A stretch of 64,000 nt of DNA from Merismopedia glauca CCAP 1448/3 (GTDB lineage Bacteria > Cyanobacteriota > Cyanobacteriia > Cyanobacteriales > CCAP-1448), in NCBI RefSeq assembly GCF_003003775.1, contig NZ_PVWJ01000007.1, forward strand, positions 1 to 64,000. Reading direction: 5' to 3'. A model generated the notes under the pieces. The model worked only from the letters and a program-made list of their open reading frames with translations. It had not been told where the DNA came from and ran no database searches. The translations under genes and the position numbers were made by a program. Positions 52,897 to 62,756 of this stretch are shown here, one piece after another (position 1 is the stretch's first letter; each line of letters starts with the position of its first letter).

Positions 52897-53811
52897 TTAT
52901 GGTTGGGTAGGATGAGAACCAGTCGCGCAACGAATCGGTGCTGCTATATCTTCAACTAGAGTTGGTTGATTGGGAAGGGTTTGAGTGGGAACATCGGTTT
53001 CGCAAATAATAGAGGCGATCGTTTTTTCTCGCTCTTTACTTTTATACTCAAATACTGCACCTACATAACTATTTAAATTAGCTTTTTTGGCTTTGGCTGT
53101 AAAAACAACTTTACCAGTTTTATCTGAACTAACTTGTAATTGGTAAATATAGTCATCTGTAACTAGAGGAATTTTGACACCGAGTTGCTGAATTGTATTG
53201 GCAAATTCATTGTTTTCTAGAAAATAGATAGTCTGTTCGCGATTGACTAAATCTATATCTTGTTTGACAGAAGATGCGCTGTTAGAAGTTGGGTTATAAA
53301 TTTGAATATTTGCTGGCAATTCTGTAGATGCGGCTGTCTTTTCTAATAAGATAGTTCCAGCACCAAAGGTAGTTGGTCTGGGGGTTCCTGGTTGAGATTT
53401 TCCAAAATCTAAACGTAATTTACCATCCTTAGTTAATTCCCAAATACTCAGAATGCGTTGCCCATTTTTCAGAGAAATAATATCTATTTGTTGAGGTTTA
53501 GATTGGCTATTAACTTGATAAGCAAGCTCTAGAGTTGGGATTTTGGAACTTTCACTAACTCCAGCCGGAATAATTAAAGTATAGAATTTACCTTCAGGGG
53601 TAAAAACCAATCTTAAAATGTCTCCAGTTAGGGGATCTTTCGCTTCCCATTGTCCCCATAAAGGTTGGCTAAGATTAGGTTGATTCGGGATAGATGGTTG
53701 AATTTGAGGAGAATTAATCGGTGTTTGGGCGATCGCTCTTTGAGCAAAAATATGGTTATTTAGCCCAATTAATCCCATAAATAAGATATATCGCCAAAAG
53801 TTGGGGTGCAT
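52897..53811 (-). CDS. exported protein with type IV pilin G/H-like C-terminal domain
   Basis: Predicted 304 residues from ATG 53811; a TTG seven codons earlier is in frame. A signal peptide at about 1-28 (YILFMGLIGLNNHIFAQRAI) precedes a Pro/Gln/Asn linker. Residues about 50-165 form a beta-rich domain (LWGQWEAKDPLTGDILRLVF and so on), lipocalin-like in pattern. Residues about 185-280 match the cyanobacterial pilin G/H domain (NREQTIYFLENNEFANTIQQ then LGVKIPLVTDDYIYQLQ). The pilin prepilin-cleavage site and long hydrophobic N-helix are absent. Function unknown; periplasmic location is inferred. Confidence 0.72.
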   Translation of the reverse strand: MHPNFWRYILFMGLIGLNNHIFAQRAIAQTPINSPQIQPSIPNQPNLSQPLWGQWEAKDPLTGDILRLVFTPEGKFYTLIIPAGVSESSKIPTLELAYQVNSQSKPQQIDIISLKNGQRILSIWELTKDGKLRLDFGKSQPGTPRPTTFGAGTILLEKTAASTELPANIQIYNPTSNSASSVKQDIDLVNREQTIYFLENNEFANTIQQLGVKIPLVTDDYIYQLQVSSDKTGKVVFTAKAKKANLNSYVGAVFEYKSKEREKTIASIICETDVPTQTLPNQPTLVEDIAAPIRCATGSHPTQP

Positions 53812-54029
53812 AGGTGTTTTTGCCCCACACAAATAGATTGCTAGAAATTAATTTGATTGACTCATTAGTCAAACACAAAGCTACTTTAACACAAACAAAT
53901 CTCTATACTTAGCTGATTTTTAACCTGATTGCTACAAACAAAATAGACCTGTTTTGAAAATAAATTTCCATCAACAGAGTTCAAGGGATTAAGAAATAGA
54001 ATTCCCAATCCCCCATGTAACAACTACAA

Positions 54030-55142
54030 TTAAGTTTGAGGTAATAGCTGAGCAAACCCAAGCAAACCCAGAGAATCTAATAACAACAATATAGCTAGCA
54101 TAACGTAGACAATTGCGATCTTGGCTGACAAAGCTACAATTATAGGGCGAATTCCCAATTTAGCAAGTTGGCGAAAGTTAATACTCAATCCTACGCCAGA
54201 AAAAGCCAGTAAAAAAGACCAACGAGAAAGGTTTCCCAAACTAGTTAGTTGTTCGGGTTTCAGGATACCAAAGGTTCCTAACAGTGAGATGAAGAGGAAG
54301 CCGAGAATAAATTTGGGGAATTTTTGCCAGATAAATAACCCTTTATGCTCAATATTTCCAGCTTTTCCACGACTAGCCCAAAATAGGGCAAATCCTAGCA
54401 CCACAAAGCCAATGGTAGCATTGCGAGAGGCTTTGACTAAAGTGGCAATTTTCCCTGCTTCATCAGAATATAAAGTGCCAGCAGAAATAGCTTCAGCCGT
54501 ATTATCAATGACTAAACCAGCCCACAACCCGAATAAGCCACTGCTTAGATGACAATACTGCCCAATTAAAGGGTAAACAAATAAACCAAAGGCTCCTAAT
54601 ACTAAAATAATAGCGATCGCAAAAGCTGCATCTTCATCTTCGGCTTCAATGGCTCCTTTCCCAGCAATAATAGCAGAAACGCCGCAAATAGAAGAACCGA
54701 TCGCTAATAAACTAGTTATTTTATGGCTAAGCCCAAAAAAGCGACCAATTACTGTGGTTACTGCGATCGCTAGAGCAAGTTCAATCCCTACTAGTAACAA
54801 GCTTACCCCACCGAGCTTTAGAATATCTCCCAGTAAAAAACGCGCTCCTAGCAACACAATCCCTACTCTAAGCCAAAATTCGTAAGTTATGACCCCAGGA
54901 CGCAAGATTCTGGGTATACCAACTGTATTAGCGATTATTACCCCAAATAAGATAGCCCACAAAACATATTCAATATTGGGTAGGGTAATGTGCTGAACTT
55001 TACCATATTGTTTGACTGACTGTTCGACTAGTTTACCTGCATAACCAAGACCAAATAGGCATAAAATTCCAGGTAAATAGATGAAAAAAAAGCGAGAAAA
55101 AATAGCAGGATATTCCTGTTTTGATATTTGTAGTTGAGCCAT
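54030..55142 (-). CDS. YeiH/UPF0324 family putative sulfate exporter
   Basis: Predicted 370 residues, about ten membrane helices. Signatures: VGIVLLGARFLLGDILKLG, LLAIGSSICGVSAIIAGKGA, DEDAAFAIAIILVLGAFGLF and VIDNTAEAISAGTLYSDEAG. YeiH relatives are called putative sulfate or sulfonate exporters, but the substrate is not well proven. It lies 68 bases downstream of a 44-residue membrane-protein gene on the same strand, which I take as the first gene of the unit. No regulator is adjacent. Confidence 0.9.
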   Translation of the reverse strand: MAQLQISKQEYPAIFSRFFFIYLPGILCLFGLGYAGKLVEQSVKQYGKVQHITLPNIEYVLWAILFGVIIANTVGIPRILRPGVITYEFWLRVGIVLLGARFLLGDILKLGGVSLLLVGIELALAIAVTTVIGRFFGLSHKITSLLAIGSSICGVSAIIAGKGAIEAEDEDAAFAIAIILVLGAFGLFVYPLIGQYCHLSSGLFGLWAGLVIDNTAEAISAGTLYSDEAGKIATLVKASRNATIGFVVLGFALFWASRGKAGNIEHKGLFIWQKFPKFILGFLFISLLGTFGILKPEQLTSLGNLSRWSFLLAFSGVGLSINFRQLAKLGIRPIIVALSAKIAIVYVMLAILLLLDSLGLLGFAQLLPQT

Positions 55143-55210
55143 AATTTTTTAATAGAAGTCAGTCAAGTCGTTGAAATAAAATCTCAGAATCAAGTGATTA
55201 GATGGCATTA

Positions 55211-55345
55211 TTACCAAGGGACTGGCGGAATTACGCCAAAAAATACTAATCCTAACATCAAGATCGCCACAATTACCGACCACCAATCGAGAGATAACTG
55301 TTCTACCCAGTTAGGTGATCGTTGTGCTGCATTTCTTTTTTTCAC
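55211..55345 (-). CDS. 44-residue single-pass membrane protein upstream of YeiH-like gene
   Basis: GTG start at 55343-55345 preceded, at eight bases, by the strong ribosome-binding site GGAGGT on the minus strand. The protein begins MKKRNAAQRSPNWVEQLSLD, followed by WWSVIVAILMLGLVFFGVIP and PVPW. Layout: basic tail, amphipathic part, Asp-Trp-Trp at the interface, one membrane helix and a Pro/Trp end. It is 68 bases upstream of the YeiH-family gene on the same strand, so a subunit or regulator of that transporter is plausible. I recall similar WVEKLSLDWW-type peptides next to UPF0324 genes, which would need a search to confirm. Confidence 0.65.
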   Translation of the reverse strand: MKKRNAAQRSPNWVEQLSLDWWSVIVAILMLGLVFFGVIPPVPW

Positions 55346-55519
55346 CAACTTTCACCTCCAGTTCCAGTAAATCTTAGGGTATTAGGTTTTACTAAAAATC
55401 CCAATGCTTAAAATATTAATACCCAGATTGATGCACGATCTAACAATTGGATCGCAGTGTAATTACTTAAATTTGATGCTTCTTAAAACACAAACTTATA
55501 TGATTAGGCTGAATATACC

Positions 55520-55678
55520 GTGATTCGGTCTGATAAGTCAGAAAAAAAGCCTCGTCTTCCTGAATTAAAGTCTATTAGCAAATTGCGAAGTTTGCGTCAA
55601 GCAGCGATCGCCTATACATATAAACTGCTCAAAAAAACCCTCCTTTTTGTCAAAAAAATAGGTGTCAATCGAACCTAA
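55520..55678 (+). other. possible small basic ORF before tamB-like gene
   Basis: GTG 55520 to TAA 55678, 52 residues, many Lys/Arg (MIRSDKSEKKPRLPELKSIS, then KLRSLRQAAIAYTYKLLKK and on). No domain recognised and no good ribosome-binding site. It lies in the 420-base gap before the TamB-like gene and may be non-coding. Confidence 0.25.
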
Positions 55679-55766
55679 AGTAGAGGACAATATGAAATGA
55701 GGAGTGATTAAATAAAACAAAACACAGCCGCTTGCGACTGTTTTTATACCTTTGGTGTGGTGGACG

Positions 55767-58700
55767 ATGAGCAATTCATCTAATGCGCCTCAAGACCGAG
55801 AACCTCGCGCTAGGAACCTGTTCCAGCGTTTGAGGATGATTCTGTTGAGCCGAACTAGCATTACGATTGGTACGATTTTACTGCTAGGGGCGATCGCAGG
55901 GGGGATAGGTTTATGGATCTTCATCCAGCGCCAACTTGCTCCCTTAGTCGAAGAAAGTCTGCGGAAAAGTATCAATCGTCCGGTAGAGGTTGGGAAGTTA
56001 GAAAGCTTTTCTTGGACGGGTGCAGCGCGGTTTGGTAGGTCAGAAATTCCTCCGACTCCTACGGATACAGATCGTTTGACTGTAGAAGCTATAGAAGTTT
56101 CGGTGAATCCTTGGAGGTTGCTGTTTAATAACACCTTGCAACTCGATCTTACCCTGATTCAACCAGATGTCTATCTAGAACAAGATCCTAACCGAGTTTG
56201 GGCTGCAACGAAGATTAAGACAGGTAGCGGTGGGGGAGGACTAAAAACGGAAATTGAGTCCCTCAGAGTCGTTCGAGGACAGTTGATTTTAGTTCCTCTA
56301 CCAGATCCTGGTCAACCCAAAGGGGCGATCGCGCTTCAGCAAGTTAATGGAATTAGTCATTTTCTAGAGGAAAACAAGCGTATTAAGTTTGATTTGCAAG
56401 CTTTACCTGTAACAGGGGGAAATATACGACTTGTAGGAGATACTCGCCCAACTAAAGAACAATATAATCTGTTAGTTGCAGGAAAAACTCTTCTCGCTGA
56501 CGACATGAGTCGTCTGCTGAGATTGAAGGGATTGAAGTTTCCCGCAGGTCGATTTGATGGCAATTTAGAAGTTAAAATTGATGGCGATTTACCTGTATTA
56601 GCTTGGGGAAACGTTCGTGTAGATAAAGCTACTTTTAAAATAGCTAAAGTTCCCCAATTATTCTCTAATTCAACTGGAGATATTAGGTTTAGATCGACTG
56701 AAATTGAGATTCAAAATGTCAGTACGATCTATGGTGAAATTCCTGGGAGAGTGACGGGAACTTTAGATCCGAAAGCAGGTTTTAATATTACTGGGTTTAC
56801 TTATCCCGTACCTCTAAAACCAGGCCTGAGAACTCTGAAATTAAAGTTACCTGTATCGGCTGATGCTGAGTTCAGATCTAATCTTAGATTAGTAGGTGCT
56901 TGGGAAAAACCAACTCTTTCGGGAAGCGTATTTACAACCGATTTAGCCAGGATTGATAAACTCAATTTTAACTCCATTAGAGCCAACTTTCAACTAGTAG
57001 CTTCTCAACTATCGATTACTGGAATTGAAGCAAATCCAGCCGTCGGTGGTAAGATTAGTGGGGCGGGACAAATCAACTTAGAAAAAACTGGTAAAACCTT
57101 TTTTAATTTACAAGGTGAAAATATTCCTGGAGACATTATTGCTAAAACTTACCGAACCAATTTACCCATTACTTTGGGTAAGATTTCTGGAAGAACGCAA
57201 GTTTTTGGAACTCCAGGTAATTTACAAACCTTAGTTCAATTTGATGCACCTCAAGCTACCTATCCAGCTAAAGGAAACTTGTTGATTACACCAGGAGGAA
57301 ATATATTTTTCCCTTATGCTACTTTTCAAGTTGGACAAGGTAAAATAGAAACTAAAGGTAGATTAATAGAGAAGAATTGGCAAGCCGCAGTTCAGGCTAT
57401 AAATGTTAATGGGAATCAATTAGCTAATCTATTTAATGGTAAAGTACCTTCTGTATTTCAAGGGTTAATAGCAGGTAACTTTTTAGTAACTGGAAACCTG
57501 TCTCAAGCGCAGAAATTTACAGCTTTGGGAAGTGGTAATATTCAGTATGACCAAGGCAGTATTGCGGGGACAAATGTGCGGGTGAATAGCGACAGATGGC
57601 AAGGTAATTTTGTCGCTAGCAATCTCCCCATTCCCCGTTTATCTCCAGAAACTCCAGTCAATCTTAAACCTGGAAATATTACAGGTAGGTTTAATCTATC
57701 TGGCGATTTACAAGGCTTTAAACCGGAAAGTTTGCAAGGCAATGGTGTGGGTACAGTAGTCTTTCCTGACGGAGTTGTGACTACTAACAATTTACAACTA
57801 AATAATGGACGTTGGCAAGGTAATTTAATAGCCAATAGTTTAGCTATTACTCGCATTTCTCCCTTAGTTCCTCCTAACCTTAAACCTGGTAAAATCACAG
57901 GAGTTTTTAACGCTTCTGGAATCTTAGCCAAAATCCGTCCAGATAATATTCAAGGTCAAGGAAGTGGTAGTTTAGCTTTACCAGATGGTATCGTTAAAGC
58001 CGTTTTTGTTGAACTAAATAATGGGGATTGGCGAGGTAATTTTAGCACCGATAGTTTAGCCGTCACCAGAATAGTTCCAGAAATTCCTGTCAATTTGAGA
58101 TCTGGGAAAATTGCTGGCAATTTTGCTTTGCGGGGTAATGTCGCTAGAATTCGTCCAGATACAATAATCGGTGGCGGTTCGGGAATATTTACTCTACCAG
58201 ATGGAGTAATTAAAGCGACAAATTTACAATTAAATAATGGAGATTGGCGAGGTAATTTTACTACAAGTAATTTGGCAGTTAGTCGAGTAGTTCCTGATAT
58301 TCCTGTAAACTTGAAATCGGGGAAAGTTACTGGTGGTTTTGACTTAAGAGGGAACTTAGCTAAAGTTCGTCCAGATACAGTAATCGGTACTGGTTCAGGA
58401 ATATTTACTCTGCCGGATGGAGTAATTAAAGCGACAAATTTACAATTAAATAATGGGGATTGGCGCGGTAATTTTACAACCAATAATTTGACAGCTAGTA
58501 GAGTAGTCCCAGATATTCCTGTCACTTTGAGATCTGGCAAAATCGCTGGTAGTTTTGATTTAGCTGGAAACCTAGCCAAAGTTCGTCCAGACACAGTTAG
58601 AGGTGTCGGTTCTGGAACGTTTACACTTCCCAATGGTGAGATTAAAGCTGCAAATGTTAGGTTGAATTATGGAAATTTCCTAGCCAATTTAACCACAAAT

Positions 58701-61700
58701 AATCTAGCAATAGGACAACTATCACCGGAGATTCCAACTAATCTCAAACCAGGAAAACTGACGAGTAATTTCAGAGTTGCAGGAAACTTAGCTAATCTCA
58801 AACCAGAAAGTATTAACGCCAGTGGCGCGGGAACGTTACAATTACCATCAGGGGCGATCGCAGCTAATTCATTCAAGTTAACTAATGGTAATTTTCTGGC
58901 AAATCTCACCACAAACGATCTAGCAATAGGACAACTATCGCCAGATATTCCACCTAATCTCAAACCAGGAAAACTAACAAGTAATTTCACAGTTGCAGGA
59001 AACTTAGCTAACCTGAAACCAGAAAGTATTAACGCCAGTGGTTCGGGAACGTTACAATTACCATCAGCGGCGATCGCAGCTAATTCATTCAAGTTAACTA
59101 ATGGAAATTTCCTAGCCAATTTAACCACAAACGATCTGGCAATAGGACAACTATCGCCAGATATTCCACCTAATCTGAAACCAGGAAAACTAACAGGTAA
59201 TTTCACAGTTGCAGGAAACTTAGCTAACCTGAAACCAGAGAGTATTAACGGAAGCGGTTCGGGAAGTTTAATCTTACCTAATGGTAGAGTTACTGGTTCA
59301 AATTTACAACTAGCTCAAGGACGTTGGCAAGGAAATTTTGAGACTGATAATCTACTACTAGGACAAGTTGCGCCTCAAGTTCCAGATAATATTAAAGATG
59401 GCAAACTCACAGCTAATTTCTTCTTATCAGGAGATCTAGCTAGGCTAAGTCCAGACCAAATTAATGGCAATGGTAGTGGTAAACTAATTCTGCCTCAAGG
59501 TACAGTCAACGCCTCAAATGTAGAAATAAATCAAGGCAAATGGCAGGGGAATTTTCAAACTGATAATTTGGGTATAGCTTCATTAGTACCTCAAGTCGCC
59601 GATAATTTACCTGATGGCAAACTCACCGCTAACTTTAACCTATCTGGCAACTTAGCGACTCCTACCCTAGCCAGTTTGGAAGGGAATGGCGCTGGTAAAC
59701 TAACCTGGAAAGATGGTAACCTGACAGCCGAGAATGTGCTATTAAATAACGGTCGCTGGCAAGGTAACTTTAATACCACTAATCTAGATGTAGGGGCGAT
59801 CGCTCAATTTGCACCTACCCCCAACGGACAGCCACTAGAAGTTACAGGAAAGCTGAATGCGAATTTAAACGCTAGTGGCAGTTTAGCCAGTTTTAATCCT
59901 GGGAATCTCCAAGCCACAGGCACCATTAAACTAGTAGATTTCGTCGCCTATGGACGGAAATTTGAGCCACTGTTGGCTGGTAATCTCAATGTTACCCCAG
60001 AACAGGGTGTAAATCTGGATCTGACAGGAACCCAAGATCGAATTGCACTAGTTCTTTCACCCAGTTATCAACCAGTTTCATTTTACTTGCGTCAAGGCGA
60101 TCTGGTCGCTTCTGGAAAAACCGCAGGGGATAACTTCTTAATTGATACCCAAAACCTCCCCCTAGCACTGGTAAAAGATATCGCTCCCATTCCTGCTAAT
60201 TTCGCCTCACAACCCATCTCCGGATCGCTTTCTGGCAACTTTATTATTAACCTGAAAAACCAATCCATTCAAGCCAATAATGCAGTCGTAGACAAACCCG
60301 TATTTGGCAGATTTAGGGGAGATAAATTAACTGCCAATTTTACCTATGCTAACGGGAAAGCCACCATTTCTAATACCGAATTGCAGCAGGGAAATAACCG
60401 CTACATCCTCAATGCCAATATTACCCCAACCGCAAGAGGTCCGCAATTCCAGGCTAAATTGCAAATCCCTCAAGGAGACGTTCAAGATGTTTTAACCAGT
60501 TTCCAAATTTTTGAACTGCAAGATTTTGGCAGACAATTTGAGGGTAGAGAATTTGGGAATGCTAGTGATGTTCCAGCAGTCTTTTCGGGTATCTCATCCC
60601 AAAGCTTACTCACCCAAATCAACCGCTTAACAGAAATCAAAATTCTCCAAGCGAGACAAGAAACGCAAAGGCGCGAAGCTTTGATTCCCGATTTGAGAGA
60701 TTTAAAAGGTAAGTTTAGCGGCGAAATTAATGCTGCTGGTTCCCTATCTACAGGAATCAATGCTGACTTTAATTTAGAGGGAAAAGATTGGTTATGGCAA
60801 CGCTACCAAGCCGAACAAATCATCGCTAAAGGAACTTTTGAAAACGGAATTCTGACCTTACTGCCTTTGCGAATTCAATCCCAAGAAAGCCTATTTTCTT
60901 TAACTGGAACATTGGGTGGAGAACAGCAAGCAGGACAAGTTAAAATTGAGAATGTTCCTGCCGAATTAGTCCAAAGTATCTTCAAACTTCCAATTGATAT
61001 TAGTGGTAACTTAAACGCCACTGCCACCTTATCAGGTAGTACCGAAAATCCGTCTAGTCGGGGTGAAATTAGTCTAGTTCAAGGTAAGATTAATCAAACC
61101 CCAATTCAAAGCGTACAATCTAGTTTTGATTATTCTGATTCTACCTTAAATTTTTCGACTAATGGGATTATTTCTGGTAGCGATCCCATCCAGATTATTG
61201 GTTCAGTGCCCTACAAATTACCATTTTCCACCCAAGCGCCGACAAGCGATCGCCTTGCTATTAATGTTAGCGCTCAAAACCAAGCTTTAGGATTAATCAG
61301 TTTACTTAGTCGCAATCAAATAACTTGGGTAGATGGCAAAGGTCAAATCGATCTCAAAATAGAAGGTCAAATAGAACCAAACACTGGCAAAATATTAGAA
61401 CTGGTCGCGGCTGGAGTAGCAACAGTTGATAATGCAACTATCGAATCCTCCTCTCTTCAAGGAGAACCCCTAACCCAAGTCAAAGGAAAAGTTTTCTTTG
61501 ACTTCGATCATATTGATGTTGAAAGTTTACAAGGCAAATTTAGCCAAGGTCAAGTTAATGCGGTGGGAACTCTGGCTATTTCTAAACCTTCCTTAACTGA
61601 GAATCCTTTAACAATTAATTTAGACCAAATAGCTATTAATATTAAAGATCGCTACACAGGTGGAGTCCAAGGGAAGTTAATAGTTAATCGAACCTTATTT

Positions 61701-62690
61701 AATCCCGAAATTAGCGGAGAAATAGAGTTATTTAACGGTCAAGTTTTACTCACAGACCAAACGGAAACAGTTACTCAAGTGTTAGATAATAATAGCAAAA
61801 GTTTACCTGTTCCTAAAAGACAATTATTGGCTCAAGAAGCGACAAACCAACAGAAAAGTAATATTAGTTTTAACAACTTAAAGTTGCGTTTGGGAGACAA
61901 AGTTCAAATTACCAAAGAACCAATCCTCAACTTTTTAGCTTCAGGAAACTTGAATATTAATGGTACTTTAGACGCACCTTTACCTGAAGGGACGGTAGAA
62001 CTAGAACGTGGTCAGGTAAATCTCTTTACCACTCAGTTTCGCTTAGCTAGAGGTTACCAACAAACTGCCATATTTACCCCCAGACAAGGGTTAATTCCCA
62101 CATTAGATGTCCGCTTAATTGCAATCGTTCCCGAAACTACTCGCAGTCGCATTCCCATCGAACCTTTGTCTGCCGAAATCAGTGATATTCCCTCAACTAA
62201 TTTGGGTGCTGTACGGACGGTACGAATTGAAGCCAAAGTCACTGGACGCGCTGACGATCTAGCCGATACATTGAGTTTAAATAGTAATCCACCCCGCAGT
62301 CGCACAGAAATTGTGGCGTTATTAGGTGGCGGATTTGTTGATACTTTGGGACGAGGAGAAACTACTTTAGGTTTAGCTAATTTGGCTGGTTCAGCTTTAT
62401 TAGGAAATGTCCAAAATGCGATTGGAGATACTTTAGGATTGAGTGAATTTCGTCTGTTCCCGACAGTTATTTCTAACCAAAAACGGGGTAACTTAACTTT
62501 AGGTTTAGGCGCAGAAGCAGGGATTGATATTAACCCGAAATTCTCTCTTTCTGTGTTAGCAATTTTGAATGCCGATCAACCACCTCAATATGGGATTCGG
62601 TATCGATTAAACGATGAAGTTCTCTTCCGAGGTTCGACTGATTTTTCTGGGGAAACGCGGGCAGTGGTAGAGTATGAAAGTAGGTTTTAG
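55767..62690 (+). CDS. tamB: giant TamB/DUF490-like translocation and assembly protein
   Basis: Predicted 2307 residues from ATG 55767; a TTG five codons upstream is less likely. An N-terminal membrane helix at about 28-47 (ITIGTILLLGAIAGGIGLWI) is followed by a very long beta-strand-rich body of AsmA/TamB type and a C-terminal DUF490 domain of about 450 residues ending YRLNDEVLFRGSTDFSGETR then AVVEYESRF. It should form a hydrophobic groove across the periplasm for lipid or outer-membrane-protein transport. Between about residues 588 and 1390 there are about eleven repeats of 72 residues, so it is larger than E. coli TamB (about 1260). recG follows after 66 bases. Confidence 0.92.
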   Translation: MSNSSNAPQDREPRARNLFQRLRMILLSRTSITIGTILLLGAIAGGIGLWIFIQRQLAPLVEESLRKSINRPVEVGKLESFSWTGAARFGRSEIPPTPTDTDRLTVEAIEVSVNPWRLLFNNTLQLDLTLIQPDVYLEQDPNRVWAATKIKTGSGGGGLKTEIESLRVVRGQLILVPLPDPGQPKGAIALQQVNGISHFLEENKRIKFDLQALPVTGGNIRLVGDTRPTKEQYNLLVAGKTLLADDMSRLLRLKGLKFPAGRFDGNLEVKIDGDLPVLAWGNVRVDKATFKIAKVPQLFSNSTGDIRFRSTEIEIQNVSTIYGEIPGRVTGTLDPKAGFNITGFTYPVPLKPGLRTLKLKLPVSADAEFRSNLRLVGAWEKPTLSGSVFTTDLARIDKLNFNSIRANFQLVASQLSITGIEANPAVGGKISGAGQINLEKTGKTFFNLQGENIPGDIIAKTYRTNLPITLGKISGRTQVFGTPGNLQTLVQFDAPQATYPAKGNLLITPGGNIFFPYATFQVGQGKIETKGRLIEKNWQAAVQAINVNGNQLANLFNGKVPSVFQGLIAGNFLVTGNLSQAQKFTALGSGNIQYDQGSIAGTNVRVNSDRWQGNFVASNLPIPRLSPETPVNLKPGNITGRFNLSGDLQGFKPESLQGNGVGTVVFPDGVVTTNNLQLNNGRWQGNLIANSLAITRISPLVPPNLKPGKITGVFNASGILAKIRPDNIQGQGSGSLALPDGIVKAVFVELNNGDWRGNFSTDSLAVTRIVPEIPVNLRSGKIAGNFALRGNVARIRPDTIIGGGSGIFTLPDGVIKATNLQLNNGDWRGNFTTSNLAVSRVVPDIPVNLKSGKVTGGFDLRGNLAKVRPDTVIGTGSGIFTLPDGVIKATNLQLNNGDWRGNFTTNNLTASRVVPDIPVTLRSGKIAGSFDLAGNLAKVRPDTVRGVGSGTFTLPNGEIKAANVRLNYGNFLANLTTNNLAIGQLSPEIPTNLKPGKLTSNFRVAGNLANLKPESINASGAGTLQLPSGAIAANSFKLTNGNFLANLTTNDLAIGQLSPDIPPNLKPGKLTSNFTVAGNLANLKPESINASGSGTLQLPSAAIAANSFKLTNGNFLANLTTNDLAIGQLSPDIPPNLKPGKLTGNFTVAGNLANLKPESINGSGSGSLILPNGRVTGSNLQLAQGRWQGNFETDNLLLGQVAPQVPDNIKDGKLTANFFLSGDLARLSPDQINGNGSGKLILPQGTVNASNVEINQGKWQGNFQTDNLGIASLVPQVADNLPDGKLTANFNLSGNLATPTLASLEGNGAGKLTWKDGNLTAENVLLNNGRWQGNFNTTNLDVGAIAQFAPTPNGQPLEVTGKLNANLNASGSLASFNPGNLQATGTIKLVDFVAYGRKFEPLLAGNLNVTPEQGVNLDLTGTQDRIALVLSPSYQPVSFYLRQGDLVASGKTAGDNFLIDTQNLPLALVKDIAPIPANFASQPISGSLSGNFIINLKNQSIQANNAVVDKPVFGRFRGDKLTANFTYANGKATISNTELQQGNNRYILNANITPTARGPQFQAKLQIPQGDVQDVLTSFQIFELQDFGRQFEGREFGNASDVPAVFSGISSQSLLTQINRLTEIKILQARQETQRREALIPDLRDLKGKFSGEINAAGSLSTGINADFNLEGKDWLWQRYQAEQIIAKGTFENGILTLLPLRIQSQESLFSLTGTLGGEQQAGQVKIENVPAELVQSIFKLPIDISGNLNATATLSGSTENPSSRGEISLVQGKINQTPIQSVQSSFDYSDSTLNFSTNGIISGSDPIQIIGSVPYKLPFSTQAPTSDRLAINVSAQNQALGLISLLSRNQITWVDGKGQIDLKIEGQIEPNTGKILELVAAGVATVDNATIESSSLQGEPLTQVKGKVFFDFDHIDVESLQGKFSQGQVNAVGTLAISKPSLTENPLTINLDQIAINIKDRYTGGVQGKLIVNRTLFNPEISGEIELFNGQVLLTDQTETVTQVLDNNSKSLPVPKRQLLAQEATNQQKSNISFNNLKLRLGDKVQITKEPILNFLASGNLNINGTLDAPLPEGTVELERGQVNLFTTQFRLARGYQQTAIFTPRQGLIPTLDVRLIAIVPETTRSRIPIEPLSAEISDIPSTNLGAVRTVRIEAKVTGRADDLADTLSLNSNPPRSRTEIVALLGGGFVDTLGRGETTLGLANLAGSALLGNVQNAIGDTLGLSEFRLFPTVISNQKRGNLTLGLGAEAGIDINPKFSLSVLAILNADQPPQYGIRYRLNDEVLFRGSTDFSGETRAVVEYESRF
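58812..59243 (+). repeat. two nearly identical 216-bp tandem repeat units inside tamB
   Basis: Units start ATTAACGCCAGTGG at 58812 and 59028, and the next related unit begins at 59244, an exact 216-bp (72-codon) period. The two units differ at only a few positions. Flanking units of the same length are diverged. Confidence 0.92.
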
Positions 62691-62756
62691 ATAAGATCGC
62701 GATCGCAGGTCATACCAATTCTCTTTAACAAGACACTTAAATTAAATGCGTGACAG

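Noticed and set aside
55134-55370. 78-residue plus-strand frame
   Set aside because: It is antisense to the 44-residue membrane protein gene, which has a far better ribosome-binding site.
57542-59206. Three long minus-strand frames (129, 225 and 179 residues) opposite the TamB repeats
   Set aside because: They arise from the repeated codon pattern on the other strand, have proline/serine-rich nonsense composition and no ribosome-binding sites; TamB is clearly coded on the plus strand.
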